A DNA stretch of 16,749 bases, taken from NCBI GenBank assembly GCA_934255515.1, contig CAKQON010000034.1, positions 1 through 16,749 on the forward strand. Reading direction: 5' to 3'. This DNA comes from an uncultured Sutterella sp. (GTDB lineage: Bacteria; Pseudomonadota; Gammaproteobacteria; Burkholderiales; Burkholderiaceae_F). The notes beneath the pieces are model-generated. The model was not told where the DNA came from. It made no database searches and was given only the letters and a program-made list of their open reading frames with translations. Shown piece by piece: positions 6,433-13,513 of this stretch; position 1 is the first letter of the stretch; each line of letters starts with the position of its first letter. Both the position numbers and the translations under genes were made by a program.

Positions 6433-7025
6433 TTGACAACTTTTCATGTGGAAAAGTGGAGAACTTCTGCCGGCTTTTTCTCTTTCCGAATCTGCAACTA
6501 TCGGAACTAATTAGAAAGCCCTATATGGCGGGCCTTCGTCATGGAAAGGGAAAACGCAATCAAGTCTGTGGATAACTCTGTGGACAGAAAGGGGTTCCGG
6601 GAGAAAAATGAATCTCAAAGGCGGAAATGAGCTTCGAAGTGATACCCGTATCATTCTTCTCTTCTCCTCTCTATGTAAGGCGTTCGGCATTAATAGGCGT
6701 GTCGGATGATCTTCTGCACTGAGGCCCCTCCCTTGACAAATCCGCCGGAATCTGCTGTGGACAAATCAGTGCGGAAGTTCTGCCCGCGGGTTGTCCTCCA
6801 TGCCCGTGGACAGACATGTGGACAACTTTGGGAGAAATATTTCAACGCCTTCAGTTTTCTTAAAATTTTTACGTTGCCTATTTTTTGTGCAAATCGTGAG
6901 TTATTCACAGTTCCTGTGGATGGATCTTTCGCCTTCCGACGCTGAAGCCTTGATCCGCAAGGTGCCGGACGTTTGAGATGAGGCCGGGAGAACCTGTGGA
7001 AAAGGAATGGCGGTTATCCACCGCC
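6431..7025. other. DnaA-box cluster; candidate replication origin (oriC-like)
   Basis: No convincing gene lies here. Nine or more matches to the DnaA box TTATNCACA crowd into 595 bp. Minus orientation: TGTGGAAAA 6447-6455; TGTGGATAA 6567-6575 (perfect consensus); TGTGGACAG 6579-6587; TGTGGACAA 6756-6764 and 6817-6825; TGTGGATGG 6915-6923; TGTGGAAAA 6995-7003. Plus orientation: TTATTCACA 6901-6909 and TTATCCACC 7014-7022. TGTGGA occurs seven times here, while by eye I find only a handful in the other 16 kb. An AT-rich core lies inside. Genes mostly point away from it: lpxK operon and LysR leftwards, xseA onwards rightwards, with reductase 1 the main exception. Dense DnaA boxes plus an AT-rich stretch are the hallmark of an origin; dnaA itself is not in the window. 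Alternatives are a DnaA-titrating or DnaA-regulated promoter locus. Confidence 0.6.
6832..6900. other. AT-rich core, candidate DNA unwinding element
   Basis: About two thirds A+T in a genome window that is near 60% G+C, with TTTTCTTAAAATTTTTACG and CCTATTTTTTG tracts. It sits directly between the DnaA-like box at 6817-6825 (minus) and TTATTCACA at 6901-6909 (plus), so inverted boxes flank it on both sides, as expected of a duplex unwinding element. Promoter activity for xseA is an alternative explanation. Confidence 0.45.
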
Positions 7026-7106
7026 CCGATTCCGACAGCCGGATGCCACGCTGTCATAATGAAGCGCGCGAAAAAGTCCTTCTTATTCCTTTTCAGAAGA
7101 TCCTCC

Positions 7107-9032
7107 ATGGCCAGCCGATTCCATAGCGGACCGCCCGACGATTTCAATGATCCCGGAGCGGACGATGCACTCTTTTTCGAGAGCCTTTTTGAAGAGGCCG
7201 AGCGGGAGGTCCGCACCGTCCGGCAGGTCCGCTGGAGCAGTTACGACTCTCTCGCGAAAAAGGCGAAGCCGGAGGAGCAAGGCTTCAGGCAGCGAGCCTC
7301 AGCGGAGCCCAATCGTGCCCAGGGTTCTCAGGACACGGCCTCCGCGCGTTTTCCCCGATCCCGCACGGCGGCTTTCGGGAGCTGTTCCTCGGGCGTGGGC
7401 CGTACGAGGAGCGTTTCCCCGGGCTCCGCGGGAAGTTCCTTCATGCCGCCCCCGGCTTATCCGAAAGAGCCCCCCTCCCTGATGTCGGTGATGGCCGCAG
7501 AGCGCGGGGAATCTGTTCCGGCCTTTGAGGGCACAGCCGCGCTTATGAACCGAGCGTCGCCCGACCGCGAAGGCGCGGTCGCGGAAGAAAAGCCTCTGAC
7601 GGTTTCGGAGACCCTCACTCGGATCCGGAATGCATTGGACGGCGTCATCGACGGCTTGTGGATTTCGGGCGAAGTCGCGGGGGTGAAGACGTCCGGGGCC
7701 GGGCATGTCTACTTCAGCATTAAGGACGAGAGAGGACTCATCGACTGCGTCCTTTTCGGCGGCGCCCGGCAGGGAAGGCGCCTCTTCGTGGTCGGCGACA
7801 AGATTGAAATTCGCGGAAGGACGGACATCTATGCCGAGCGCGGAAAGCTTCAGATCATTGCCTCGCAATGGCGGCCGGCGGGACAGGGAGGCCTCTACGA
7901 GGCTTTTCTGAGGCTGAAGGCAAAGCTCGAGGCCGAGGGGCTTTTCGACGCTTCGAAAAAGCGCCCCATCCCGGGGTTCGTCAGACGGGTTGCGCTCGTA
8001 ACGAGCTCGATTGCTGCCGCCTACGGCGACGTCTGCCGCACGATCGAGCGCAGAACCCCCTGGGTGCAGATCCTCCACGTGGAGGCGCCGGTTCAGGGGG
8101 CGGATGCGCCTGCACGGTTGATTGCCGCTCTTCGGACTGCCGACCGGACGGGGGCGGACGTGGTGCTTCTCGTGAGAGGCGGCGGCGCCTATGAGGACCT
8201 TCAGGCCTTCAACGACGAAGAGCTCGCGCGCGCGATCCGCGCGATGCGAACGCCCGTCATCTCCGGCGTCGGGCACGAGGCGGACTTTACGATCGCGGAC
8301 TTTGCGGCGGATCTGAGGGCGTCGACCCCGACGGCTGCGGCCGAATCCATCGGTCCCGACCGCGAATACTGGATGAAGCGCCTCGAGAAGCTCTTCGACA
8401 CGCTTTCGAGCGGCCTCACCCGCGAAATCGAGCACGCCATGCAGCGCTTCGACAGAGCGCAGGCCCTGATGCCCGATATGGATCTGAGGCTCGCCAATGC
8501 CGGAAGGGCCGTGAGCCTTATGGCGGAGCGCTTCAGGTCGGCGGACTTCGTGCTCCGCACGCATTCGGAGCGTGTGGAGCGGGCCGCGGCCTTCCTCGCC
8601 GATCCGGAGCGCGTCCTCTCGGCGCCCGAACGGGTGCTCGAGGACCGTGCCGAACAGTTCCTTGCCATGGCGGACCTCCAGGAAAAAAGACGCGGGGAAC
8701 GCCTCGGATGGCCCGGAGAGCGTCTCAACGACGCAATTGAGAGAAAGCTCGGCGACGCCGAGAGGGAATACCGCCGGGCGCTTCTGCAGAAGCCCGATCC
8801 CATGCGGACCGTGACGCAGCTAGGTCTGCGCCTTGCTCAGGCGGAGACGGCCCTGAAGCTTGCCGACCCTGACCGCCCCTTGCGTGCGGGCTATGCCCGG
8901 ATCTCTTCGGGAGGCCGAGTTGTGGGCGCGGCACGGGATCTCTCGAGCGGGAACTCGATTGAGGTCCGGTTCTTCGACGGCGAGGCGGCAGCGGTTGTTG
9001 AGCGTGTGAGCATTCGCTCCGGAGAGATGTGA
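7107..9032 (+). CDS. xseA: Exodeoxyribonuclease VII large subunit with N-terminal extension
   Basis: XseA is the catalytic subunit of exonuclease VII, which degrades single-stranded DNA from both ends together with several XseB small subunits. The conserved part begins near residue 164 (LTVSETLTRIRNAL) with the OB-fold DNA-binding domain: WISGEVAGVK, GHVYFSIKD, LIDCVLFGG. The nuclease domain follows with VALVTSSIAAAYGDV, RGGGAYEDLQAFNDEELARA, and GVGHEADFTIADFAADLRAS then TPTAAAE, carrying the His and Asp known to matter in E. coli XseA. Then come long coiled-coil helices and the C-terminal RAGYARISSGG cap. About 163 residues precede the OB fold, acidic first (FFESLFEEAEREVR), then Ser/Pro/Arg-rich; I know of none this long in standard XseA (about 450 residues). 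Start ATG 7107 has AGAAG 7 nt upstream; the in-frame ATG at 7443 has GGAAG 7 nt upstream and would leave only ~50 extra residues. sodB follows 169 bp later. Confidence 0.9.
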   Translation: MASRFHSGPPDDFNDPGADDALFFESLFEEAEREVRTVRQVRWSSYDSLAKKAKPEEQGFRQRASAEPNRAQGSQDTASARFPRSRTAAFGSCSSGVGRTRSVSPGSAGSSFMPPPAYPKEPPSLMSVMAAERGESVPAFEGTAALMNRASPDREGAVAEEKPLTVSETLTRIRNALDGVIDGLWISGEVAGVKTSGAGHVYFSIKDERGLIDCVLFGGARQGRRLFVVGDKIEIRGRTDIYAERGKLQIIASQWRPAGQGGLYEAFLRLKAKLEAEGLFDASKKRPIPGFVRRVALVTSSIAAAYGDVCRTIERRTPWVQILHVEAPVQGADAPARLIAALRTADRTGADVVLLVRGGGAYEDLQAFNDEELARAIRAMRTPVISGVGHEADFTIADFAADLRASTPTAAAESIGPDREYWMKRLEKLFDTLSSGLTREIEHAMQRFDRAQALMPDMDLRLANAGRAVSLMAERFRSADFVLRTHSERVERAAAFLADPERVLSAPERVLEDRAEQFLAMADLQEKRRGERLGWPGERLNDAIERKLGDAEREYRRALLQKPDPMRTVTQLGLRLAQAETALKLADPDRPLRAGYARISSGGRVVGAARDLSSGNSIEVRFFDGEAAAVVERVSIRSGEM

Positions 9033-9155
9033 CCTGAGGCTTTGCGGCAAAGGACTTTTCTATCACCAGGGTAGATAAATCATATCTGTCGGATTTTGCA
9101 ACAAATTTATTTCGGATGCCGGAGAAGAATCCGGGCAGAGGGAAAACCCGAATGA

Positions 9156-9194
9156 TATGATGCAGGGCACCAAGACTTTCCTTACCCAGGAGAC
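9156..9194 (+). promoter_or_regulatory. Candidate sodB -10 element and ribosome binding site
   Basis: TATGAT at 9156-9161 is a good -10 hexamer about 40 bp before the sodB ATG; no matching -35 is evident, so an activator may be needed. AGGAGA at 9188-9193 lies 8 nt before the ATG at 9202 and fixes that start over the upstream in-frame ATGs at 9157 and 9160. Confidence 0.4.
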
Positions 9195-9201
9195 AAAAAA
9201 A

Positions 9202-9789
9202 ATGACCGAATTCACGCTCCCCGAGCTCCCCTTTTCTCACGATGCGCTCGCTCCCGCGATGAGCGCCGAGACGATTGAATATCACTGGGGCAAGCATCAC
9301 CGCTCCTATGTGACGAACCTCAACAACCTCGTGAAGGGCAACGAATGGGAAGGCCGCGCGCTCGAAGACATCATCCGCGGTTCCGCGGGCGGTCTCTTCA
9401 ACAATGCCGCGCAGCACTTCAACCACTCCTTCTTCTGGAAGTGCCTCACCCCGAACGGCGGCGGCCGTCCGGAAGGCGCGCTCCTCGCCGCGATCGAAAA
9501 GACTTGGGGGTCCTTCGACGCCTTCGTCGCCGCCTTCTCGAAGCAGGCTGCCGGCAACTTCGGCTCCGGCTGGACCTGGCTCGTGAAGGATGCCGACGGT
9601 TCGCTCGCGATTGTCAACACCTCGAACGCCGGCACGCCGGTTGCTGAAGGGAAGACCCCCGTCCTCACGCTCGACGACTGGGAGCACGCCTACTACATCG
9701 ACTACCGCAACGCCCGTCCGAAGTTCATTGAAGCCTTCTTCGCGAAGCTCGTGAACTGGAAGTTTGCCGAAGCGCAGTTCGCGCTCTAA
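9202..9789 (+). CDS. sodB: Superoxide dismutase [Fe]
   Basis: A cytosolic enzyme that converts superoxide to oxygen and hydrogen peroxide. The 195-residue product is full length for the Fe/Mn family (E. coli SodB 193). Metal ligands are visible: His28 in EYHWGKHH, His75 in AAQHFNHSFFW, and Asp158 and His162 in LDDWEHAYYIDYRN. Gln71 in AAQHFNH is the iron-type signature; manganese enzymes carry their Gln later in the chain. GSGWTWLV and the C-terminal NWKFAEAQF are also typical. The ATG at 9202 is set by the ribosome binding site and by the family start (MTEFTLPELPF). It follows xseA, an order I recall from other Burkholderiales, and ends in a strong terminator. Its presence means the organism meets oxygen despite the anaerobic reductases around it. 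Confidence 0.96.
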   Translation: MTEFTLPELPFSHDALAPAMSAETIEYHWGKHHRSYVTNLNNLVKGNEWEGRALEDIIRGSAGGLFNNAAQHFNHSFFWKCLTPNGGGRPEGALLAAIEKTWGSFDAFVAAFSKQAAGNFGSGWTWLVKDADGSLAIVNTSNAGTPVAEGKTPVLTLDDWEHAYYIDYRNARPKFIEAFFAKLVNWKFAEAQFAL

Positions 9790-9831
9790 AGCGTTGCAGC
9801 CGGGCCTTTAAAAAGCCCTGAAGCAAAGAAG

Positions 9832-9865
9832 AAGCGGTCCGATTCATCCCGGGCCGCTTTTTTTT
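9832..9865 (+). terminator. Rho-independent terminator after sodB
   Basis: Stem AAGCGGTCC (9832-9840) pairs with GGGCCGCTT (9851-9859) around a 10-nt loop, followed by a run of T up to 9865. It separates sodB from the next reductase gene. Confidence 0.9.
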
Positions 9866-10038
9866 GCTTCTGAAGGAACCTACTTGGACTGGCAGCCAGT
9901 TCGTATAAGGGATATTCAGAAGAAAAAAGATTTTGTTTACACCGCGGCGCTGTTAATCTCGAACTTGAAAAAGAAATGCTGATTTCGCTCATGACTCACG
10001 GTCGGAATTCCGGCATTTCTCATAAAGGAGAGAAAAAC
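9866..10038 (+). promoter_or_regulatory. Upstream region of flavoprotein reductase 2
   Basis: A 173-bp gap after a terminator, so the reductase must have its own promoter here. TTGGAC near 9885 and TATAAG about 14 nt later give only a poor pair. ACTGG-cag-CCAGT is a small hairpin between them, and CGGAATTCCG is a palindrome near 10003-10013. AAAGGAGA at 10023-10030 is a strong ribosome binding site. No FNR-type site was found. Confidence 0.35.
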
Positions 10039-11850
10039 ATGTCCATGCATACCGATCTGCTCGGTAAAGCAGTTCTTGCCGCCTTCTTCGGCGTCGCGAG
10101 CGCTGCCGCGACGGCGAATGCCGCTGCGACGGCTCCGAGCACCTTCAAGCCCGGCATCTACGAAGCGACCGTCAACGGCCACAATGCGCCGATGACCGTC
10201 AAGGTGACGGTTTCGAAGAACCGCATTGAAAAGATCGACTATTCCAAAAATCTGGAAACGATCGGCGTCGGCAAGGTCGCGCTCGACCTCGTGAGCCAGA
10301 AAGTGCTCAACTACCAGTCGACGGGCGTAGACGCCGTCACCGGCGCGACCATTTCGAGCTTTGCGCTCCTTCAGGGCGTTCGCGACTGCCTCAAGCAGGC
10401 GGGCGGCGACATGAAGGCGCTCAGTCAGAAGGTTGAGAAGCATCCGGCGGTTGAAAAGACCTACAAGGCCGACGTCGTCATCGTGGGCGGCGGCGGAGCG
10501 GGTCTTGCCGCTGCCATTGCTGCCGAGGAAGCGGGCGCGAAGCGCATTCTCGTGCTCGAGAAGCTCGGGTTCCTCGGGGGCTCGACCAATGTGTCCGAAG
10601 GCGCTCTGAACGCCGTCGACCCGGTTCGCCAGGGCAAGCAGGGCATCGAGGACTCGGTTCAGAAGTTCTACGACCAGACGATGAAGGGCGGTCACAACAA
10701 GGGAACGCCTGAACTCGTGAAGTACCTCACGTCCCACTCGATGGACGAGGTCAACTGGCTCGAAGGCTTGGGCGTCAAATTTAAGGGTGAGATCGGCACC
10801 GCAACGGGCGCCCTCTGGCAGAGAAGCCACTATCCGGCGACGCCTTCAGGCAATACCTACATCCGCACGTTTGAAGACGTCATTAAGAATTCGGGCGGCC
10901 GCATTCAGGTCCTGACTGATACCAGGGTGACCGATCTCATTACTGCCAACAAGCGCGTCACGGGCGTGATGGCCGAGAATTTCGGCCGCAAGATTACGGT
11001 TGATGCGGGTGCGGTGGTGATTGCCACCGGCGGCTTCGGCGCCAACATCAAGATGCGTCAGGAATACGACACCGGCGTCTGGAAGGAAGTGAAGCTCGAC
11101 AATTCGATCGGCTGCACGAATCTTGCCAAGGCCGCTCAGGGCGACGGTCTCGTGATGGCGAAGAAGGTGGGCGCCGAGCTGATCGGCCTTGACGACATCC
11201 AGATTCATCCCTGCGGCACGCCGGGTACGGGCCTCATGGAAAACATCCGCACGTCCGGGCGCAACCGCATCTTCGTCAACCTCTCGGGCGAACGTTTCGT
11301 GAATGAAGGCGCCGCGCGCGACGTGCTCGCGAAGGCGATTTTCGCGCAGCCCAAGGGCACCTACTGGATCGTCGTCAATAAGCTCCGTTATCCGAGCCCG
11401 GACTTCGTGGACGCCAACGGCGCAACGATCCGCAACATGCTCGCGCTCGGCAGCGTTGTTGAGGGCGATACGCTCGACGACCTCGCAAAGAAGACTGGCA
11501 TGGATCCGGCCAAGCTGAAGGCAAGCGTTGATGGCTACAACGCCGTAGTTGAAGGAAAGGCCAAGGATCCGCTCGGGTTCCTTGCCAACAATGCCGCGGA
11601 CAAGGTTCTCGACGGCGGTCCGTGGTACGCCTGCCGGAAGGTCCCGACCGTGCACCATACGATGGGCGGCATCCGCATCAACGTGAAGGCGCAGGTGCTT
11701 GATGCCGAAGGCCACGTCATTCCGGGGCTTTATGCCGCGGGTGAAGTGACGGGCGGCATTCACGGGAGCAACCGTTTGGGCGGAAACGCCATTGCCGACG
11801 TGATGGTCTTCGGTCGTACGGCCGGCACGAATGCGGCGACGCTGAAGTAA
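10039..11850 (+). CDS. Exported FMN-binding/FAD flavoprotein reductase 2 (fumarate reductase-like)
   Basis: A 603-residue paralogue of the reductase at 4376, closer to classical soluble fumarate reductases. Seen: a signal peptide (about 1-28, cut near ATANAAA); an FMN-binding domain (about 35-125) with DAVTGAT (98-104), Thr104 being the expected ApbE flavinylation site; the FAD domain from ADVVIVGGGGAG (144-155); LEKLGFLGGSTNVSEG; IQIHPCGTPG; ENIRTSGRNR, retaining the ExxR pair; RFVNEGAARD with the catalytic-type Arg; HHTMGG (539-544); and AAGEVTGGIHGSNRLGGNAI with Arg579. All fumarate-reductase key positions appear filled, but urocanate and other enoates use almost the same set, so the substrate is open. 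No haem motif. The ATG at 10039 has AAAGGAGA upstream and starts the signal peptide; upstream in-frame starts are unlikely. No linked regulator or electron donor. Confidence 0.88.
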   Translation: MSMHTDLLGKAVLAAFFGVASAAATANAAATAPSTFKPGIYEATVNGHNAPMTVKVTVSKNRIEKIDYSKNLETIGVGKVALDLVSQKVLNYQSTGVDAVTGATISSFALLQGVRDCLKQAGGDMKALSQKVEKHPAVEKTYKADVVIVGGGGAGLAAAIAAEEAGAKRILVLEKLGFLGGSTNVSEGALNAVDPVRQGKQGIEDSVQKFYDQTMKGGHNKGTPELVKYLTSHSMDEVNWLEGLGVKFKGEIGTATGALWQRSHYPATPSGNTYIRTFEDVIKNSGGRIQVLTDTRVTDLITANKRVTGVMAENFGRKITVDAGAVVIATGGFGANIKMRQEYDTGVWKEVKLDNSIGCTNLAKAAQGDGLVMAKKVGAELIGLDDIQIHPCGTPGTGLMENIRTSGRNRIFVNLSGERFVNEGAARDVLAKAIFAQPKGTYWIVVNKLRYPSPDFVDANGATIRNMLALGSVVEGDTLDDLAKKTGMDPAKLKASVDGYNAVVEGKAKDPLGFLANNAADKVLDGGPWYACRKVPTVHHTMGGIRINVKAQVLDAEGHVIPGLYAAGEVTGGIHGSNRLGGNAIADVMVFGRTAGTNAATLK

Positions 11851-11884
11851 GCGTTCGAGTCTGAAAAGAGAAGCAATCTCTTGC

Positions 11885-11925
11885 GGGGACGCTTCGGGCG
11901 GAGTTTTTCCGTTCCGGGCATCCCC
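11885..11925 (+). terminator. Possible terminator after reductase 2
   Basis: Outer stem GGGGA (11885-11889) with TCCCC (11921-11925), inner hairpin CGGA-gtttt-TCCG (11899-11911), followed by GTTTGCATTT. The T-tract is weak, so this is a tentative call. Confidence 0.35.
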
Positions 11926-11967
11926 GTTTGCATTTGGCCGTTCGCGCCCTGGCGAGCGGAAGCAGAC

Positions 11968-12612
11968 TTAAAGCTCTTCGAGCGAAAGACCGCGGTACCC
12001 CTGTGCGTAGCCGGCAAGTGCGCCGTTGGCCTTCAGAAACGCTTCTCCCTTGACGTGTAGCGCATGCATGTCAAGTCGTTCAGGATTCCGCTTCACCTCG
12101 GCAAAGACGAGTTTTTGCCGGCATGAGAAACGGCGACGAGGTCGATCTCATTTTCCCCGCGTCTGTCCCACCACGGTCCGACCTGATCCCACTGGCGGTC
12201 GCTGCGGTATCGGGTGAGAAACCAGTCCTCGAGCGTTCGTCCCGTATAGGTCGACCAGTTTTCCCGGCAGTAGTCCTGCAGCCGCTGCCATTGAGCGCGG
12301 GCGGCCAGAGACCTCTGATCCAGCGGGTCGACAAAGCGGTACCAGAATTTGAAGAATGGGCCGCTTAGGTAATAGCGGACGCCTTTCCAGGCGAGCCGGC
12401 CGTTGAGCGGCGCTCTTTTTTCGATCAATTTGAAGATGTTCTCGAGCCGGGAGAGGTACACCGTCACCTCGGCTCTCCCGGTTTTCCCGCTGATGGCGCT
12501 CCATTCATTTGTGCCGCGCGCAACGGCAGTAAGAATGCTCTGGTAGACGGGAGATTCCATCCGGAACTCGTTTGCGAGAAGAACTGTTCCTTCCTCGCGG
12601 AACCAGGCGCCT
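11968..12612 (-). pseudogene. C-terminal remnant of a DUF234-type AAA ATPase, frameshifted
   Basis: The frame contains ANEFRMESPVYQSILTAVA, YLSGPFFKFWYRFVDP, YTGRTLEDWFLTRY and WWDRRGENEIDLVAV, the order and motifs of the C-terminal half of P-loop ATPases with a DUF234 domain, thought to carry a PD-(D/E)XK nuclease-like fold. The N-terminal Walker A/B ATPase half is missing. The first frame ends at NSSLPR* (12093-12095). The homologous reading continues in another frame as LVFAEVKRNPERLDM to GYRGLSLEEL*, stopping at 11968. The shift falls at the run of five T (12112-12116, AAAAA on the minus strand), between the Asp of EIDLVAV and the ExK of AEVK. It is a broken gene: 5' part deleted and one indel, unless the indel is a sequencing error. 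Confidence 0.72.
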
Positions 12613-12741
12613 TCAGGTGAAGCTTCCCAGTGCTTTCGTGGCTGCCGGCGTGAAGACTTTTGCCTTGATGAGCGCCCAGCCGAGCGCAACGAGAATGAAG
12701 AGCGGTGCGCAGAGCGCAATGTGATGGAGAAAAAGCGCCAT
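12613..12741 (-). pseudogene. N-terminal fragment of an AEC-type (auxin efflux carrier family) transporter
   Basis: An ATG at 12741 opens a 42-residue frame, too short for most ORF lists, that ends in TGA at 12613. It reads MALFLHHIALCAPLFILVAL, then GWALIKAKVFTPAATKALG. This is one transmembrane helix followed by a basic loop, the pattern of the first helix of AEC-family permeases (a hydrophobic stretch, LGW/LGY, then ...L..ALN). The protein should continue for roughly 300 residues and about ten helices. Instead the DUF234 remnant begins at once, so two unrelated gene ends are joined. No ribosome binding site is visible. Confidence 0.5.
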
Positions 12742-12851
12742 GGGAGGACTTTTGGGGATAAGAAGCAAAGGATTTCTCTCAAGTATGCGCTTCGCGAGGC
12801 AGGTATAGTTTCGACACTCCTTTCAGAAGTACGGATTTCCGGAGCAATGCC
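12742..12851 (+). promoter_or_regulatory. Promoter region of the DUF2199 gene
   Basis: TATAGT at 12804-12809 is a fair -10 about 43 bp before the start codon; the -35 position (AAGTAT at 12781-12786) is weak. GGAG at 12836-12843 serves as ribosome binding site for the ATG at 12852. Confidence 0.35.
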
Positions 12852-13364
12852 ATGACCGAAGACTATGAAGAGACCACCGAAGCGGATGAAAACGAACTCT
12901 GCCGCGACATTCAGATGAAGCTTCCCGACTGCCTCTGGCAGCTCGACTACGTCAACCGCTACCGCGCGGGAAAGTTCAATGAGGACTTTGCGGCCCTTGA
13001 AACGGGCGAGAAGTTTCTCTTCGGCGTCATTGAAATCCCCTTCACGGAAGAGGACGGAAGCTTTACCTGGGGCGTCTGGGCCGAGGTCGACGCGGGCGAC
13101 CACGACGCCTATGTGAGGGATTTTCAGACCGAGGCTGTCGAAGGCCGCGTGATTGCAGGGCGTCTCGCGAACGATATCCCCGGCATGCCGGAAGCCTTCG
13201 GCGCGAATGTTGAGCTCACGCTCCACGCCGGACGCCGTCCGGAAATCCGCGTGCTCGAGGGAGAGCTCGGCAGTCAGCAGGCGCGCGGCATGTCGCTCGC
13301 CGAACATGAAGCGCTCGACCGGGAGCTCTTCGGAGACGATGAGGAAGATGAGGCGGAAGCCTGA
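12852..13364 (+). CDS. DUF2199 domain-containing protein
   Basis: A 170-residue acidic cytosolic protein. The core GVIEIPFTEEDGSFTWGVWA, then RLANDIPGMPEAFGANVELT and RRPEIRVLEG, matches the DUF2199 pattern (lEIPi...f.WGVWv; n.LPgyp..l.l.t.vh...RP.i.le). Function of the family is not known. The N-terminus lacks the zinc-ribbon-like cysteines some members carry; the very acidic C-terminus (FGDDEEDEAEA) may be flexible. It stands alone between the pseudogene scar and the molybdoenzyme. The ATG is supported by GGAG about 9 nt upstream. The long minus-strand frame across it is a shadow. Confidence 0.72.
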   Translation: MTEDYEETTEADENELCRDIQMKLPDCLWQLDYVNRYRAGKFNEDFAALETGEKFLFGVIEIPFTEEDGSFTWGVWAEVDAGDHDAYVRDFQTEAVEGRVIAGRLANDIPGMPEAFGANVELTLHAGRRPEIRVLEGELGSQQARGMSLAEHEALDRELFGDDEEDEAEA

Positions 13365-13413
13365 AACCGCTATTCATTTTAGGAATAACACTAAGTTAAG
13401 ATCGGACGATGAG

Positions 13414-13433
13414 CTCGATCTGAATCAATCGAG
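13414..13433. promoter_or_regulatory. FNR-like inverted repeat upstream of the molybdoenzyme
   Basis: CTCGAT (13414-13419) and ATCGAG (13428-13433) form an inverted repeat with an 8-bp spacer. Within it TCGAT-CTGA-ATCAA (13415-13428) matches the FNR consensus TTGAT-N4-ATCAA at 9 of 10 positions. It lies 86 bp before the start codon. FNR/Anr control is typical for S- and N-oxide reductases. Confidence 0.45.
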
Positions 13434-13513
13434 AGCAATTCTCATCTGAGGCGAGAGAGACGGGAACCGTAAAGTTTTCGGCATTCCATTCCGAAAAATT
13501 AAAAGGAATTGCT

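Noticed and set aside
6284..6470. RNase P RNA, tmRNA, SRP RNA or tRNA in the structured segment
   Set aside because: I looked for their conserved cores and found none.
6690..6976. Small open frames (60-80 residues) inside the DnaA-box region
   Set aside because: No ribosome site, no recognisable domain, and they run through the repeated TGTGGA boxes and the AT-rich core.
6447..7022. CRISPR array reading of the repeated TGTGGA motifs
   Set aside because: The repeats are short (9 bp), vary in sequence and orientation, and have irregular spacing.
7299..8564. 421-residue minus-strand frame opposite xseA
   Set aside because: Antisense shadow of a conserved nuclease; no motif or ribosome site.
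8725..9687. 320-residue minus-strand frame spanning the xseA end and sodB
   Set aside because: It crosses two recognised plus-strand genes and shows no family motif.
10846..11763. 305-residue minus-strand frame opposite flavoprotein reductase 2
   Set aside because: Antisense shadow of the FAD domain.
12742..13307. N-terminal part of the 404-residue minus-strand frame running from 13307
   Set aside because: It is the antisense of the DUF2199 gene joined by chance to the real DUF234 remnant; only the C-terminal portion has homology.
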